Below are positions 34,535-44,196 of a DNA stretch of 64,000 bases, in pieces. The position numbers and the translations under genes are program-made. The stretch comes from an uncultured Sphingomonadaceae bacterium (GTDB lineage Bacteria > Pseudomonadota > Alphaproteobacteria > Sphingomonadales > Sphingomonadaceae). The stretch is from positions 1,813,375 through 1,877,374 of the forward strand of contig CANLQI010000001.1 in assembly GCA_947493325.1 (NCBI GenBank), in the 5' to 3' direction. The first letter of the stretch is position 1. Each line of letters opens with the position of its first letter. The notes under the pieces were generated by a model. The model worked only from the letters and a program-made list of their open reading frames with translations. It had not been told where the DNA came from and did no database searches.

Positions 34535-34876
34535 ATGCGCGAATATCAGTCATTTGAAACATTCTGGCCATTTTACCTGCGCGAACACAGCAAGCCGCGC
34601 ACCCGGGCCTATCATTATATCGGCTCCACACTGGTGATCGCGGTGGCACTTTACGCCATCATTACCGGCCAATGGCTGTGGCTGCTTGCCATGCCACTGG
34701 CCGGATATTTCTTCGCCTGGCTGGCGCATTTCACGGTCGAGAAAAACCGCCCCGCAACGTTCACCTATCCGCTCTGGTCACTGGCGGCGGATTTCAAAAT
34801 GTACTTCCTCTGGCTTACAAACAGGCTGGGGCCAGAACTTGAACGCGCAGGTGTAAAAACAGGCGCATCCAGATAG
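34535..34876 (+). CDS. DUF962 (Mpo1-like) membrane protein
   Basis: The 113-residue protein matches the DUF962 pattern: SFETFWPFYLREHSKPRTRAYHYIGS at the start, two hydrophobic helices, WLAHFTVEKNRPATFTYPLW and SLAADFKMYFLW. Yeast Mpo1 in this family is a 2-hydroxy fatty acid dioxygenase; conserved His residues (in REHSK, YHYIG, AHF, plus E) are present, so a similar role is possible. ATG 34535 has ACGAGGA upstream. Confidence 0.85.
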   Translation: MREYQSFETFWPFYLREHSKPRTRAYHYIGSTLVIAVALYAIITGQWLWLLAMPLAGYFFAWLAHFTVEKNRPATFTYPLWSLAADFKMYFLWLTNRLGPELERAGVKTGASR

Positions 34877-34944
34877 CTAAAGCCGCAGCGGACGCGCGGC
34901 CTGCAATAAACCTTATTGGCATATACCCCATACGGATATGTAAT

Positions 34945-35059
34945 TTGTCATTCCCCCGAAAGCGGGAATCCAACTCCTGACCTTGCAGATATTGGAAACG
35001 GCAGGAGTTGGATTCCGGATCCCCCCTTCGCGAGGGCAGACAAATCCGGGGGGACAAAG
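34945..35059. repeat. dispersed inverted-repeat element, copy 6
   Basis: It opens tgtcattcccccgaaagcgg and ends tccggggggacaaag. Inside, aactcct and aggagtt form a further inverted pair. It lies between convergent genes. Confidence 0.75.
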
Positions 35060-35109
35060 TTACTATAGTTGATATTCGGCTACCTGCCCGAAAGGTATAA
35101 ACACCAACC

Positions 35110-35973
35110 TTATTCAGCCGCCTCTCTTCCGCTATTTTCAACATGATACCAAATCATGGCGTTGCGAAATGCCCTTGGCAGGCTCGACAGATGCGTTTCA
35201 TTGTCGAGTATCTCGGCCTTGAAATACCATGGCAAAGCATCTTTCTGGCTGGCCGCGCCGATCCATTCCAGGGCAGGGCCGCGGAAAACCTTTGCATCAT
35301 ATTGTGCAGAGGAAACATACAGGCTGGATTGCTGCTGTGTCTCCGCTGCATTGTCCAATGCCTGTAGATAGGTGGAAAGATTGCGATGCAACGCCGGATT
35401 TACGGCGATGCTCAAGTCGAAAAGACCGGGTCGCTGAAATGCGGTATGCAAAACAAACTGTCCGCCAAGTGATTGCCCGACGATAATCCTTTGCTGTGGA
35501 TCAGCGGGGGCCATAGCCTCGACTCTTGGCATGATTTCATTCTCAAGTGCGCTGAGAAAGCGGTCTGCACCGCCATATTGCGGATTGGTTTCGGCAGGAG
35601 TCGTAAAATCCCTGTTCCGCATATTTACGGCGGGATCCCGTGTTCCGTAAGCGATGCCGACTATGATTGCCGGGGGCATTTCGCCGGGGAAGAGCATATA
35701 TTGCGAATAGGCCGCAATCAGCGGAAAAGTCGTGTCCCCGTCCAGCATGTATATGACCGGCATTTTCTTTCCGTCAGCAGGAATATCAGCCGGAGTTTTC
35801 ACAAAAATATGATATGTGGTGCCGGTAATATCGGAGTCATGCTGAAAATATTCCGTGCCGGACAGGGCGGGAATATGCTTTTCCAATTCCTGTGCCATGC
35901 CGGCTGCGGGGATCGAAGAAGCCACAAGAAATGCCGATATGGCTAACCACTTTGTCATCATGTGGAACACCAT
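35110..35973 (-). CDS. secreted esterase (Fes/IroE-like alpha/beta hydrolase)
   Basis: The 287-residue protein has a signal peptide (LAISAFLVASSIPAAGMAQ) and a putative esterase domain: MPVIYMLDGDTTFPLIAA, AIIVGIAYGTRD and the nucleophile elbow IIVGQSLGGQFVLHTA near residue 170, with a likely catalytic His in DNETHLSSLP near 262. It resembles enterochelin/trilactone esterases and S-formylglutathione hydrolase-like enzymes, but no siderophore genes are near. The substrate is unknown. It is divergent from thiC. Confidence 0.8.
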   Translation of the reverse strand: MVFHMMTKWLAISAFLVASSIPAAGMAQELEKHIPALSGTEYFQHDSDITGTTYHIFVKTPADIPADGKKMPVIYMLDGDTTFPLIAAYSQYMLFPGEMPPAIIVGIAYGTRDPAVNMRNRDFTTPAETNPQYGGADRFLSALENEIMPRVEAMAPADPQQRIIVGQSLGGQFVLHTAFQRPGLFDLSIAVNPALHRNLSTYLQALDNAAETQQQSSLYVSSAQYDAKVFRGPALEWIGAASQKDALPWYFKAEILDNETHLSSLPRAFRNAMIWYHVENSGREAAE

Positions 35974-36112
35974 AGGCCTTACTCCTGTAATATTTATATT
36001 GCCTCAGGCTATGGCAAAACCCGGTGGTTGGCAAGAAAACCGCGCCCTTTCAATTGTACATAAAACAAGAATCCGCATGACATTGCGCGCATATGGTCCT
36101 ATATTGCATACA

Positions 36113-38214
<2,102 letters not shown>

Positions 38215-38217
38215 ACC

Positions 38218-38451
38218 ATGCCTACAGTGTTACGGATCAAGGGCTATCGTTTCTATTTTTACAGTCACGAACCCAATGAGCCGCCGCATATTCATGTCGA
38301 TAAAAGCTCCAATTCGCTAAAGGCGTGGCTTGAACCAGTCGCGCTCGCCCGCAATATTGGCTTTCGCGCGCATGAAATTAATGGCATATTGAAGCTGGTG
38401 GAGGAAAACCGCACCGCTTTTTTGGAGGCATGGCATGAACATTTCAGCTAA
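38218..38451 (+). CDS. DUF4160 protein (putative toxin-antitoxin component)
   Basis: The 77-residue protein is a typical DUF4160 member: LRIKGYRFYFYSHEPNEPPHIHV then AKAWLEP-like LKAWLEPVALARNIGF broken by SSNS, and HEINGILKLVEENRTAFLEAWHEHF. The pair DUF4160-DUF2442 recurs across bacteria in a layout like type II toxin-antitoxin modules, though activity is not settled. It starts 3 bases after thiC, with GGAG from the thiC end as ribosome site, and overlaps the next gene by 17 bases. Confidence 0.85.
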   Translation: MPTVLRIKGYRFYFYSHEPNEPPHIHVDKSSNSLKAWLEPVALARNIGFRAHEINGILKLVEENRTAFLEAWHEHFS

Positions 38452-38695
38452 AATCACCGACGAGCGCGTCGCGAATGTCCGGTGCAGCGATGACAGCCTG
38501 ATCGTCGACCTGATGGACGGGCGAAGCATTTCTGTTCCGCTGGCCTGGTATCCACGCCTGCACGGCGCCACGGTAAAACAGCGCGCCCACTGGGAACTGT
38601 CCGGCGGCGGCTATGGCATCCACTGGCCCGATATCGATGAAGACTTAAGCACGGAAGGTTTGCTAAGAGGCGTCCCTGCCCCGAGAGCGGCTTGA
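38435..38695 (+). CDS. DUF2442 protein (putative toxin-antitoxin component)
   Basis: The 86-residue protein matches DUF2442: VRCSDDSLIVDLMDGRSISVPLAWYPRL then WELSGGGYGIHWPDIDEDLSTEGLL. This fold binds nucleic acid or partner proteins and normally follows DUF4160. GGAGG precedes the start inside the DUF4160 gene. Between it and the thiC-tail copy there are only 17 bases. Confidence 0.87.
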   Translation: MNISAKITDERVANVRCSDDSLIVDLMDGRSISVPLAWYPRLHGATVKQRAHWELSGGGYGIHWPDIDEDLSTEGLLRGVPAPRAA

Positions 38696-38712
38696 GATTT
38701 ATACGCTAAATC

Positions 38713-38844
38713 GCGGCAGAAAAGCTGGGTGTCGATATAGCGGGGGCAAGCAAGGCGGCGGCGGAGAAAGGGATGCGGGAGATGAGCGAGAAGTTCAAGG
38801 AAGAGGGCGAAGAGCTGTATTTGCCGGCGGATGAGGTGGAGTGA
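38713..38844 (+). pseudogene. displaced, diverged copy of the thiC 3' end
   Basis: The frame reads AAEKLGVDIAGASKAAAEKG, then MREMSEKFKEEGEELYLPAD and EVE, stop at 38842-38844. It aligns with the last ~44 codons of thiC ([40 protein letters not shown]) but with many silent and coding changes. It has no start codon and no upstream thiC body. The DUF4160/DUF2442 pair lies exactly between the two tails. Confidence 0.92.
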
Positions 38845-38895
38845 ATTAGGTGCATTTAGTAATGCTGTCACTGTAATTCCGCTGTGATTTTAAAC

Positions 38896-39843
38896 TTAAG
38901 GATCAGCGCGTTCATAGACCCTTGCAATAATATAACCTTCAAAATCTTGATGCTTTCGCGCAATCTGGATATCCTGATTGTGGTCTGTCCTGTGCTCGAA
39001 GGCTTTAAGAATATCTTTGTATATCACCTCCACATCTGTGCCTTTGAGATGTTTTCCTATCCTATAGCCAACTATGGCGTTGAGCTGGTTTTGTAAGGCT
39101 TTTCTGCGCTCAGTGGGAAAAGATTCCAAAATATTGGCTAGCAATGTTCTCCAATCGTCAGGTGGGCATCCGGGTGGGGCTACGGTTTCTAGCTCTTTCC
39201 AAACAAATATAGCATTTTTACCTTTCGGATAGATTTGTGGTGGCTCAAATGCAGTCATTTTCAAGCTATCTACCGACGCCACCTGTTTAGGAAGGACTGC
39301 TTTCGTTCCTCCAGTTTGACCAATTAACTCAATGAGAGATTCTTTTGTGTAAGCGATAACGTATCCAGGAGGTCCCTTTTGTAAGACTCTAAGAGCTGAA
39401 GCTACTAGTGAGACTCTGGCAACCTCAGCAACAGTTATCACAGCGCCACGGAGGTGCTCGACTTCATTGCAAATTCTCTCAGTCCAACTGGAAGGCATTA
39501 GAAGTTCCGCCGCAAATCGATTGGCCTCTGCTTCCAGTCTACGATATCGCGAATTGGAAGGGCTATTTGCTGCGTTCAAATCGTCTACGATATCTCCAAT
39601 GTGCCAAGGAATTATCACATGCCCAATTTCGTGAGCCAAGGTGAATCGCTGTCGAAATTCATTGGCCCGCTGATTTAGGAGTATCAGCGGTCTTTGGCTT
39701 GGCACTTTCAAATTCAGAGTTAAGCCATCTGCATTTGCCCAATCAGGAAAATGCAGCTGCTTAATATCAGCTAACGAGCGAGCGAGCTCCAGCACATCAA
39801 CCGGTGGAGTTAGGCCGTGCAACTCCGAAAGGCGGTGCGCCAT
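38896..39843 (-). CDS. ImmA/IrrE-family metallopeptidase
   Basis: The 315-residue protein has the zinc motif HEIGH in FTLAHEIGHVIIPWH near residue 75 and the downstream EAEANRFAAELLMP near 105, hallmarks of ImmA/IrrE peptidases. These proteins cleave repressors or antitoxins to switch gene expression. The last ~160 residues are an unassigned domain. I chose ATG 39843 with GGAAGAA upstream; a TTG at 39861 is possible. It is the third gene of the minus-strand operon with the colicin-E3-like ribonuclease, 19 bases after the second gene. Confidence 0.85.
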   Translation of the reverse strand: MAHRLSELHGLTPPVDVLELARSLADIKQLHFPDWANADGLTLNLKVPSQRPLILLNQRANEFRQRFTLAHEIGHVIIPWHIGDIVDDLNAANSPSNSRYRRLEAEANRFAAELLMPSSWTERICNEVEHLRGAVITVAEVARVSLVASALRVLQKGPPGYVIAYTKESLIELIGQTGGTKAVLPKQVASVDSLKMTAFEPPQIYPKGKNAIFVWKELETVAPPGCPPDDWRTLLANILESFPTERRKALQNQLNAIVGYRIGKHLKGTDVEVIYKDILKAFEHRTDHNQDIQIARKHQDFEGYIIARVYERADP

Positions 39844-39862
39844 TTTTTCTTCCGGTTTCAAT

Positions 39863-40186
39863 CTAACTGCTGTGCTTCAATATCCATTGTTTGAGTCTGT
39901 CCACCACCCACACTTCATCAGCCCGGGCGGCAACACGGTCCTTCTCCATAAAATTGTCATTGGCGATTTCAGCCAATGGAGTCTGAGACACCCTCGAGTA
40001 AATAATTAATTCAAGAAAATCCGGACTATCTACCCAAAGATCATACTCTTCTTCGGTGAAGCCAAGAAATTCGTGAAGTTCTTTTAAAGAGTCTCCTTCA
40101 TGCCAAGTTCGGACAAAATTGTCGATCTCAAATGTCAGAACGCTACCGTCAAGGACACGGTCAATAAATGACGGATCATTAGACAT
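39863..40186 (-). CDS. small acidic protein, putative antitoxin
   Basis: The 107-residue protein is acidic and helical. Its core reads DNFVRTWHEGDSLKELHEFL then GFTEEEYDLWVDSPDFLELI. I recall similar small proteins with LHEFLG...EEYxxWV beside toxin-like genes, but cannot name a Pfam family. Its ATG overlaps the stop of the ribonuclease gene by 8 bases (ATGTCTAA), which implies translational coupling. By position it is the likely antitoxin or immunity factor; it does not resemble the colicin E3 immunity protein. Confidence 0.75.
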   Translation of the reverse strand: MSNDPSFIDRVLDGSVLTFEIDNFVRTWHEGDSLKELHEFLGFTEEEYDLWVDSPDFLELIIYSRVSQTPLAEIANDNFMEKDRVAARADEVWVVDRLKQWILKHSS

Positions 40187-40409
40187 CGATTCTTCTCCCT
40201 TTCTTGGCTGATTTAATGCGTTGGCCCGTTACAGCGTGAATTGCCGCTATGTGGAATCCTCTTGGATTAAATACTTCTATTTCACCATGCAGACTATCCC
40301 AAGTGTATAGGCGTTTCTTATCCGGACTCCGCCAACGCTTCTCGCCATTAATCGCACCAAGGCTTTCGCACTTATCCAAAAAACACGGTTTTGGGCGAGG
40401 TATTTGCAC
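40179..40409 (-). CDS. stand-alone colicin-E3-type 16S rRNA ribonuclease domain
   Basis: The product (76 residues from GTG 40409) is little more than the colicin E3 cytotoxic domain: EKRWRSPDKKRLYTWDSLHG and EIEVFNPRG, then AVTGQRIKSAKKGRRIDV. In colicin E3 the equivalent reads KRWTGDKGRKIYEWDSQHGE. The catalytic Asp, His and Glu (here D38, H41, E45) and a terminal Arg (R72/R73) are kept. Colicin E3 cuts 16S rRNA in the A site. No translocation or receptor domain is present, so it probably acts in its own cell. No in-frame ATG exists; TTG codons at 40445 and 40436 are alternatives. Confidence 0.8.
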   Translation of the reverse strand: MQIPRPKPCFLDKCESLGAINGEKRWRSPDKKRLYTWDSLHGEIEVFNPRGFHIAAIHAVTGQRIKSAKKGRRIDV

Positions 40410-40624
40410 AATCAATTTATTATGGGCCAGGAACAATACAAGCAAGATAAAATTGAGATTTCGGGATTACGGTGTGGAATTACGTAATAATTACAGCAAC
40501 AGTTTACTTAACCCCCTAAACACCCACTGCAATCACCCCGGCTAAATCGACATAACGCTGAGTGCGATAATACCCGCCATATATCCGCTTTCCTACATAC
40601 AACCATATAGGTTATATGCTATGT

Positions 40625-41389
40625 ATGACAAAACCATATGCACCCGCTCGCCCTGATTCTTCCACCCCTGTGCCAGAGGATTTTGATCCGTTTGATGGCG
40701 GTGATCCTTCCGATCGCTTTACCGGCGCGCCGCCGGAAACGCAGCCGGATACTGCGCCTGACGCCCCGCCCAGCGATGCGCCCGATTTTGCACCTGTCCC
40801 GCGTCAGCGAAAATGCGAATCCGGGTGGACGGCAGAGCGGCAGCGGACATTTATTACAACGCTCGCCGACACCGGATTAGTTATGGAAGCCGCGGCAGAG
40901 GCGGGCATGACGCCGCGCAGTGCGTATCAGCTTCGCCGGGCTCCGGGCGCGGAATCATTTGCACATGCATGGGAAATGGCCATTGCGCAGGCCACACGCC
41001 AACTGACCGACATCGCTTTCCAACGCGCCATAAAGGGCCAGCCCACGCCCGTATTCGACAAGCACGGCAATATGTGCGGCACGAACCACAAGATTAACGA
41101 CCGATTGTTAATGTTCCTGCTGCGCCACCACCGCCGCGACATATATGGCGTGGGCAGGGAAAAAGTGCTGAGCATCGAAAAGCGCGCCGAAGCAGAGGAA
41201 TGGCAGGCCGGCATGTCCCCCATGCCCGAAGCGCTGGACGAGTTGGTGGATAATGAAAAACCGGTGGAGGTGGAGCAGAAATGTTTCGATGCTTTTCACA
41301 GCGTCCTGGAAAAGACGGCCCAAGAAGCGGATGAGCCGGACACAGATAACATGACGGCAAATCCAACAGAAAAATCGGAAAATGGCTGA
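40625..41389 (+). CDS. hypothetical protein with terminase-small-subunit-like HTH
   Basis: The 254-residue protein has a Pro/Asp-rich disordered first 60 residues, then GWTAERQRTFITTLADTGLV and MEAAAEAGMTPRSAYQLRRA (about 70-110), which resembles the helix-turn-helix of phage terminase small subunits and similar DNA-binding proteins. A Lys/Arg-rich middle (HKINDRLLMFLLRHHRRD) and an acidic tail follow. No large terminase or other phage gene is near. Three ATGs cluster at the start and none has a good ribosome site. Confidence 0.6.
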   Translation: MTKPYAPARPDSSTPVPEDFDPFDGGDPSDRFTGAPPETQPDTAPDAPPSDAPDFAPVPRQRKCESGWTAERQRTFITTLADTGLVMEAAAEAGMTPRSAYQLRRAPGAESFAHAWEMAIAQATRQLTDIAFQRAIKGQPTPVFDKHGNMCGTNHKINDRLLMFLLRHHRRDIYGVGREKVLSIEKRAEAEEWQAGMSPMPEALDELVDNEKPVEVEQKCFDAFHSVLEKTAQEADEPDTDNMTANPTEKSENG

Positions 41390-41488
41390 ATCAAGACGTT
41401 CCTAGGTGCGAAGCAATGCGAAGCTAAGAGTTGGAAATGGTCATTGCGGCGCTATATTCGTCCGGCAATACCGGCTATGCTTCTGCCC

Positions 41489-42112
41489 ATGATCAATCTC
41501 TACCGCCTGGACGCCGCCGCTGCGCAGATTGCCGATACGTTTGATGCCGATGCGGGGAAGGACCCGTGGGCGGGCGGATATATTGCGCCGATGCGGCCTG
41601 CGCCGGTCATTGTGCGGAACCGGCATGGGGACCGATATATGACGCCGCGTATGTGGGGCGTGCCGCCGCCGAGTTCGTTTTCGAATGTCCCCTCTGCTGA
41701 CCCGCGTGAGTATCGCCCCGTCACCACGGCGCGCAATCTGGACAGTCCGTTCTGGATCGGGAATTTGCGGCATACCGAGTTCCGGTGCCTGATCCCCGTG
41801 ACACGGTTTCAGGTCTGGTCGCAGCATGCCGATCCGCGCAGTGGGCGTAAGGTGGCGCACTGGTTCCATCTGCCTGCCGAGCCGGTATTCGCATTTGCCG
41901 GTATCTGGCGCGACAGCGAAGTGCCAAGTTTTGCAGTGATTACGGTGGATGCAAATGCAATGATCGATGCGGTCAACCCGGGGGCGATGCCGGTGATATT
42001 GCGCGCGGAGGACCATGATATATGGCTGCGTGCCGAGTGGGACGTGGCGCAGGGACTGGTGGAGCCATATCCGGCAGAATGGATGGCCGAGGTGGAGGGG
42101 GTGCGGGAATAG
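41489..42112 (+). CDS. SRAP (YedK/HMCES-like) domain protein lacking catalytic residues
   Basis: The 207-residue protein follows the sphingomonad SRAP layout (MxNLYR start, RCLIPVTRFxxW, AFAGIW, AMPVIL) but the residues used to crosslink abasic DNA are gone. Position 2, normally Cys after Met1 removal, is Ile (MINLYR); the Asn before AR is Thr (TTARN); the Glu of FxEW is Val (FQVW); and the His of IHPKAMPVIL is Asn (VNPGAMPVIL). The frame is intact, so it may be a binding-only protein or an early pseudogene. Start at 41489 is set by homology. Confidence 0.75.
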   Translation: MINLYRLDAAAAQIADTFDADAGKDPWAGGYIAPMRPAPVIVRNRHGDRYMTPRMWGVPPPSSFSNVPSADPREYRPVTTARNLDSPFWIGNLRHTEFRCLIPVTRFQVWSQHADPRSGRKVAHWFHLPAEPVFAFAGIWRDSEVPSFAVITVDANAMIDAVNPGAMPVILRAEDHDIWLRAEWDVAQGLVEPYPAEWMAEVEGVRE

Positions 42113-42186
42113 AGAGTTTATCCAGCTTAAGCCAAGGCGATGATGCGGTGGCAGCAAGGCCATATGCAAGAGCGGGTGCAACGCCG

Positions 42187-42340
42187 CGTCATTCCAGCGA
42201 AAGCTGGAATCCAGCCGCCCTATCGTATGGCGGTAGTTGCATGGCTTTGGCGAGCCGCGTCAACGAACACGCTGCGGCTACATACCCCCTGGCGTCCAGT
42301 GTGCATCCTTATATGGACCCCAGCCTTCGCTGGGGTGACG
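42187..42340. repeat. dispersed inverted-repeat element, copy 7
   Basis: It opens cgtcattccagcgaaagctg and closes ccccagccttcgctggggtg then acg. It lies between convergent genes, ending one base before the lipocalin stop. Confidence 0.75.
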
Positions 42341-42907
42341 TTATTGATTGGAATTAACATCATGCCGCGTCATCCGCACCAGATCCCAGTCATAGCCCAG
42401 CTCTTGCACGCGCTGCTGGATAAGGCTGCGGGTTTGGGCATCGGGATTTGCCTCGCGGGTCAGCATCCACAAGTAACGCCCGCTGGGTTCGCCGACGATC
42501 GACCAGCTATAATCATCGGCGCGGTCGAGCACCCAGTAATCGCCATAAAACGGGCCGAAAAACGAGACCCGCAATTTCGCGTTATTGCTGCCTTCGACAA
42601 TTTTGGCTTTGCCGGTGGCGGTGTCGATCTTGCCGTTTTTGGTGCAGCTGTTGAGGACGCGGATATTGCCATCATCGCGCAGGGTGTATTGCGCCGAAAC
42701 CGCTTCACAGCCTTTCTGAAACGGTGCTTCATAGCGGCCCATTTCATACCAGAGGCCCAGATAGCGGGTGAGATCAACCGGTTTTGCAGGCTGCGGCACG
42801 GCGGCATTGCCGACTGGGCCCTTGTTCAGCGCGGCGCAGCCCGCCAATGCAAGAGAGGCGGTGACCGCTACCGCTGTCAGCAGCCATTTTGAATGTTTTG
42901 CGGGCAT
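42341..42907 (-). CDS. blc: outer-membrane lipocalin lipoprotein
   Basis: The 188-residue protein has a lipobox (SLALAGC) and a lipocalin barrel starting VDLTRYLGLWYEMGRYEAPF, with the GxWYE signature, then KGCEAVSAQYTLRDDG, YGDYWVLDRADDYSWSIVGE and RYLWMLTRE. Bacterial lipocalins bind fatty acids or lysophospholipids at the outer membrane during envelope stress. Followed upstream on the same strand by a tiny membrane protein 6 bases away. Confidence 0.92.
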   Translation of the reverse strand: MPAKHSKWLLTAVAVTASLALAGCAALNKGPVGNAAVPQPAKPVDLTRYLGLWYEMGRYEAPFQKGCEAVSAQYTLRDDGNIRVLNSCTKNGKIDTATGKAKIVEGSNNAKLRVSFFGPFYGDYWVLDRADDYSWSIVGEPSGRYLWMLTREANPDAQTRSLIQQRVQELGYDWDLVRMTRHDVNSNQ

Positions 42908-42913
42908 GTGGGC

Positions 42914-43066
42914 CTAGTTCATCAGTGCCGGGAAAATCCATACCGCGGACATGGCGATAACGGCCAGCAACAGCGAGGCCGCAAGCACATAGCGCACATT
43001 GTGGCGTTTTGTGCCTGCGCTGGCTTCTTCTTCCTCTACTTCGACTTCGTCTCCGTGGCGTTCCAT
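42914..43066 (-). CDS. 50-residue single-span membrane protein
   Basis: The peptide starts MERHGDEVEVEEEEASAG, then TKRHNVRYVL leads into one hydrophobic helix (LAASLLLAVIAMSAVWIF) and ends PALMN. GGAG lies 6 bases before ATG 43066; an ATG 12 bases further upstream would add four residues. It ends 6 bases before the lipocalin start on the same strand, so they are likely co-transcribed. Function unknown. Confidence 0.7.
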   Translation of the reverse strand: MERHGDEVEVEEEEASAGTKRHNVRYVLAASLLLAVIAMSAVWIFPALMN

Positions 43067-43137
43067 AATTTGCTCCATTCTATATATGCCCAACCCGCCG
43101 GGCCGGTTTTGGTTCCGCCTGTGTCCGCAAGGCAGGA

Positions 43138-43512
43138 TTAATCATGCCCGCTTTTACGCCGCCGGAAAGGCCAGTCCGTGACGCCGCCTGCCCATAGCGC
43201 CCACCAGATAATGACAGGCTGCAACAACAGTCTTGGCGCGTGATAGCCCCAACCGAGCGTGCGCCCGCCGACTTCGATGCCGTTGATAGCATGGTTTATG
43301 TTCGCAGGCCAAACGCACAGTGCATATAGCGCCAGACCAATACCTGCGGCGTACCGGAAACGCGAAGTCATCAGACCGACCGCGCCCGCAATTTCCGCCA
43401 CACCGGTCAGGAAAACCACCTGCGCCGGATAGGGCACCCAGTCCGGCGTAATGGCCAAAAAGCCACCAAGTGAACGGATATGGGCAATCCCGGCAACCAG
43501 ATAGAATAGCAC
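43138..43512 (-). CDS. DoxX-family membrane protein
   Basis: The 124-residue protein has four helices typical of DoxX/DoxD-like proteins: FYLVAGIAHI, VVFLTGVAEIAGAVGLM, AGIGLALYALCVWPANINHA and LLLQPVIIWWALWA. It ends in a basic tail. The open frame continues upstream without any ATG to a TGA, so the true start is unclear: GTG 43512 is used, but PIKRRVRIFFRWLLV before it looks like a genuine N-terminus, possibly begun at a rare codon overlapping the nuclease stop. Confidence 0.75.
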   Translation of the reverse strand: MLFYLVAGIAHIRSLGGFLAITPDWVPYPAQVVFLTGVAEIAGAVGLMTSRFRYAAGIGLALYALCVWPANINHAINGIEVGGRTLGWGYHAPRLLLQPVIIWWALWAGGVTDWPFRRRKSGHD

Positions 43513-43546
43513 CAGCAGCCAGCGGAAAAATATGCGGACGCGGCGC

Positions 43547-44113
43547 TTAATCGGCTTTGCCCGTCAACATGCGCGGGTTTTCGTCGCGCCATGTGCGCGG
43601 CGGTGTAAAGCTGCCCTGCCAGATGCCGCGCTTTGCCGCCTGTGCGTTCTGTTCGGCCTCCGCATGCACCGCGCCCATGATACCGCCCGCGAATTCACCG
43701 CCGCTGGCCAGCGCCATACCGCGATGCACCATGGTCTGGGCGATGTCATAGGTGCGGTCCGTGCTACACGTCGCAATGCCGCGGCCGAAATTGTCCCGCG
43801 CGCTGAGCGTGCAGTTAAGCCCCTCTTCACGCAGCAACGCGGCGAGCGTATTGCGCGCCGCCTTGCCGCAGTCCCACGCATTCCCGGCGGCGTCGGTGCA
43901 GCTTTGCCGGTATTCAGGGGCATCCATGTTCGCCAGCCTGAGTTCATCCGCGCCCATCCGGAAACTGTCGCCATCTATTGCGCGCACCGCCGCGCCCCCG
44001 GGTGAGAGATTATCTTGAGCCTTCTCGTTGCCAAGCGGGAGATAGTCGATGGCAAAATAGATCGCTGCCAAGACGAAGAAAAACAGCAATATGCGGATGA
44101 AATAGCGAACCAT
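43547..44113 (-). CDS. membrane-anchored SNase-like thermonuclease
   Basis: The 188-residue protein has an N-terminal anchor helix (IRILLFFFVLAAIYFAI) and an SNase domain: AVRAIDGDSFRMGADELRLA, NMDAPEYRQSC, then RDNFGRGIATC, which carry the calcium Asp, the PE glutamate and the catalytic arginines. It would cut nucleic acids in the periplasm. DoxX follows immediately downstream. Confidence 0.85.
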   Translation of the reverse strand: MVRYFIRILLFFFVLAAIYFAIDYLPLGNEKAQDNLSPGGAAVRAIDGDSFRMGADELRLANMDAPEYRQSCTDAAGNAWDCGKAARNTLAALLREEGLNCTLSARDNFGRGIATCSTDRTYDIAQTMVHRGMALASGGEFAGGIMGAVHAEAEQNAQAAKRGIWQGSFTPPRTWRDENPRMLTGKAD

Positions 44114-44196
44114 GGGGCAAGCCTAGCTCGCGCGCGCGGCAAAGCCAAATATTATCCGCTATCGCCATCCGCTGGACCATCTGATAGCCTGCACCA

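Noticed and set aside
39863..40186. Small acidic protein as a classical colicin E3 immunity protein
   Set aside because: Length and sequence do not resemble the ~85-residue Im3; only its position and acidity suggest a similar role.
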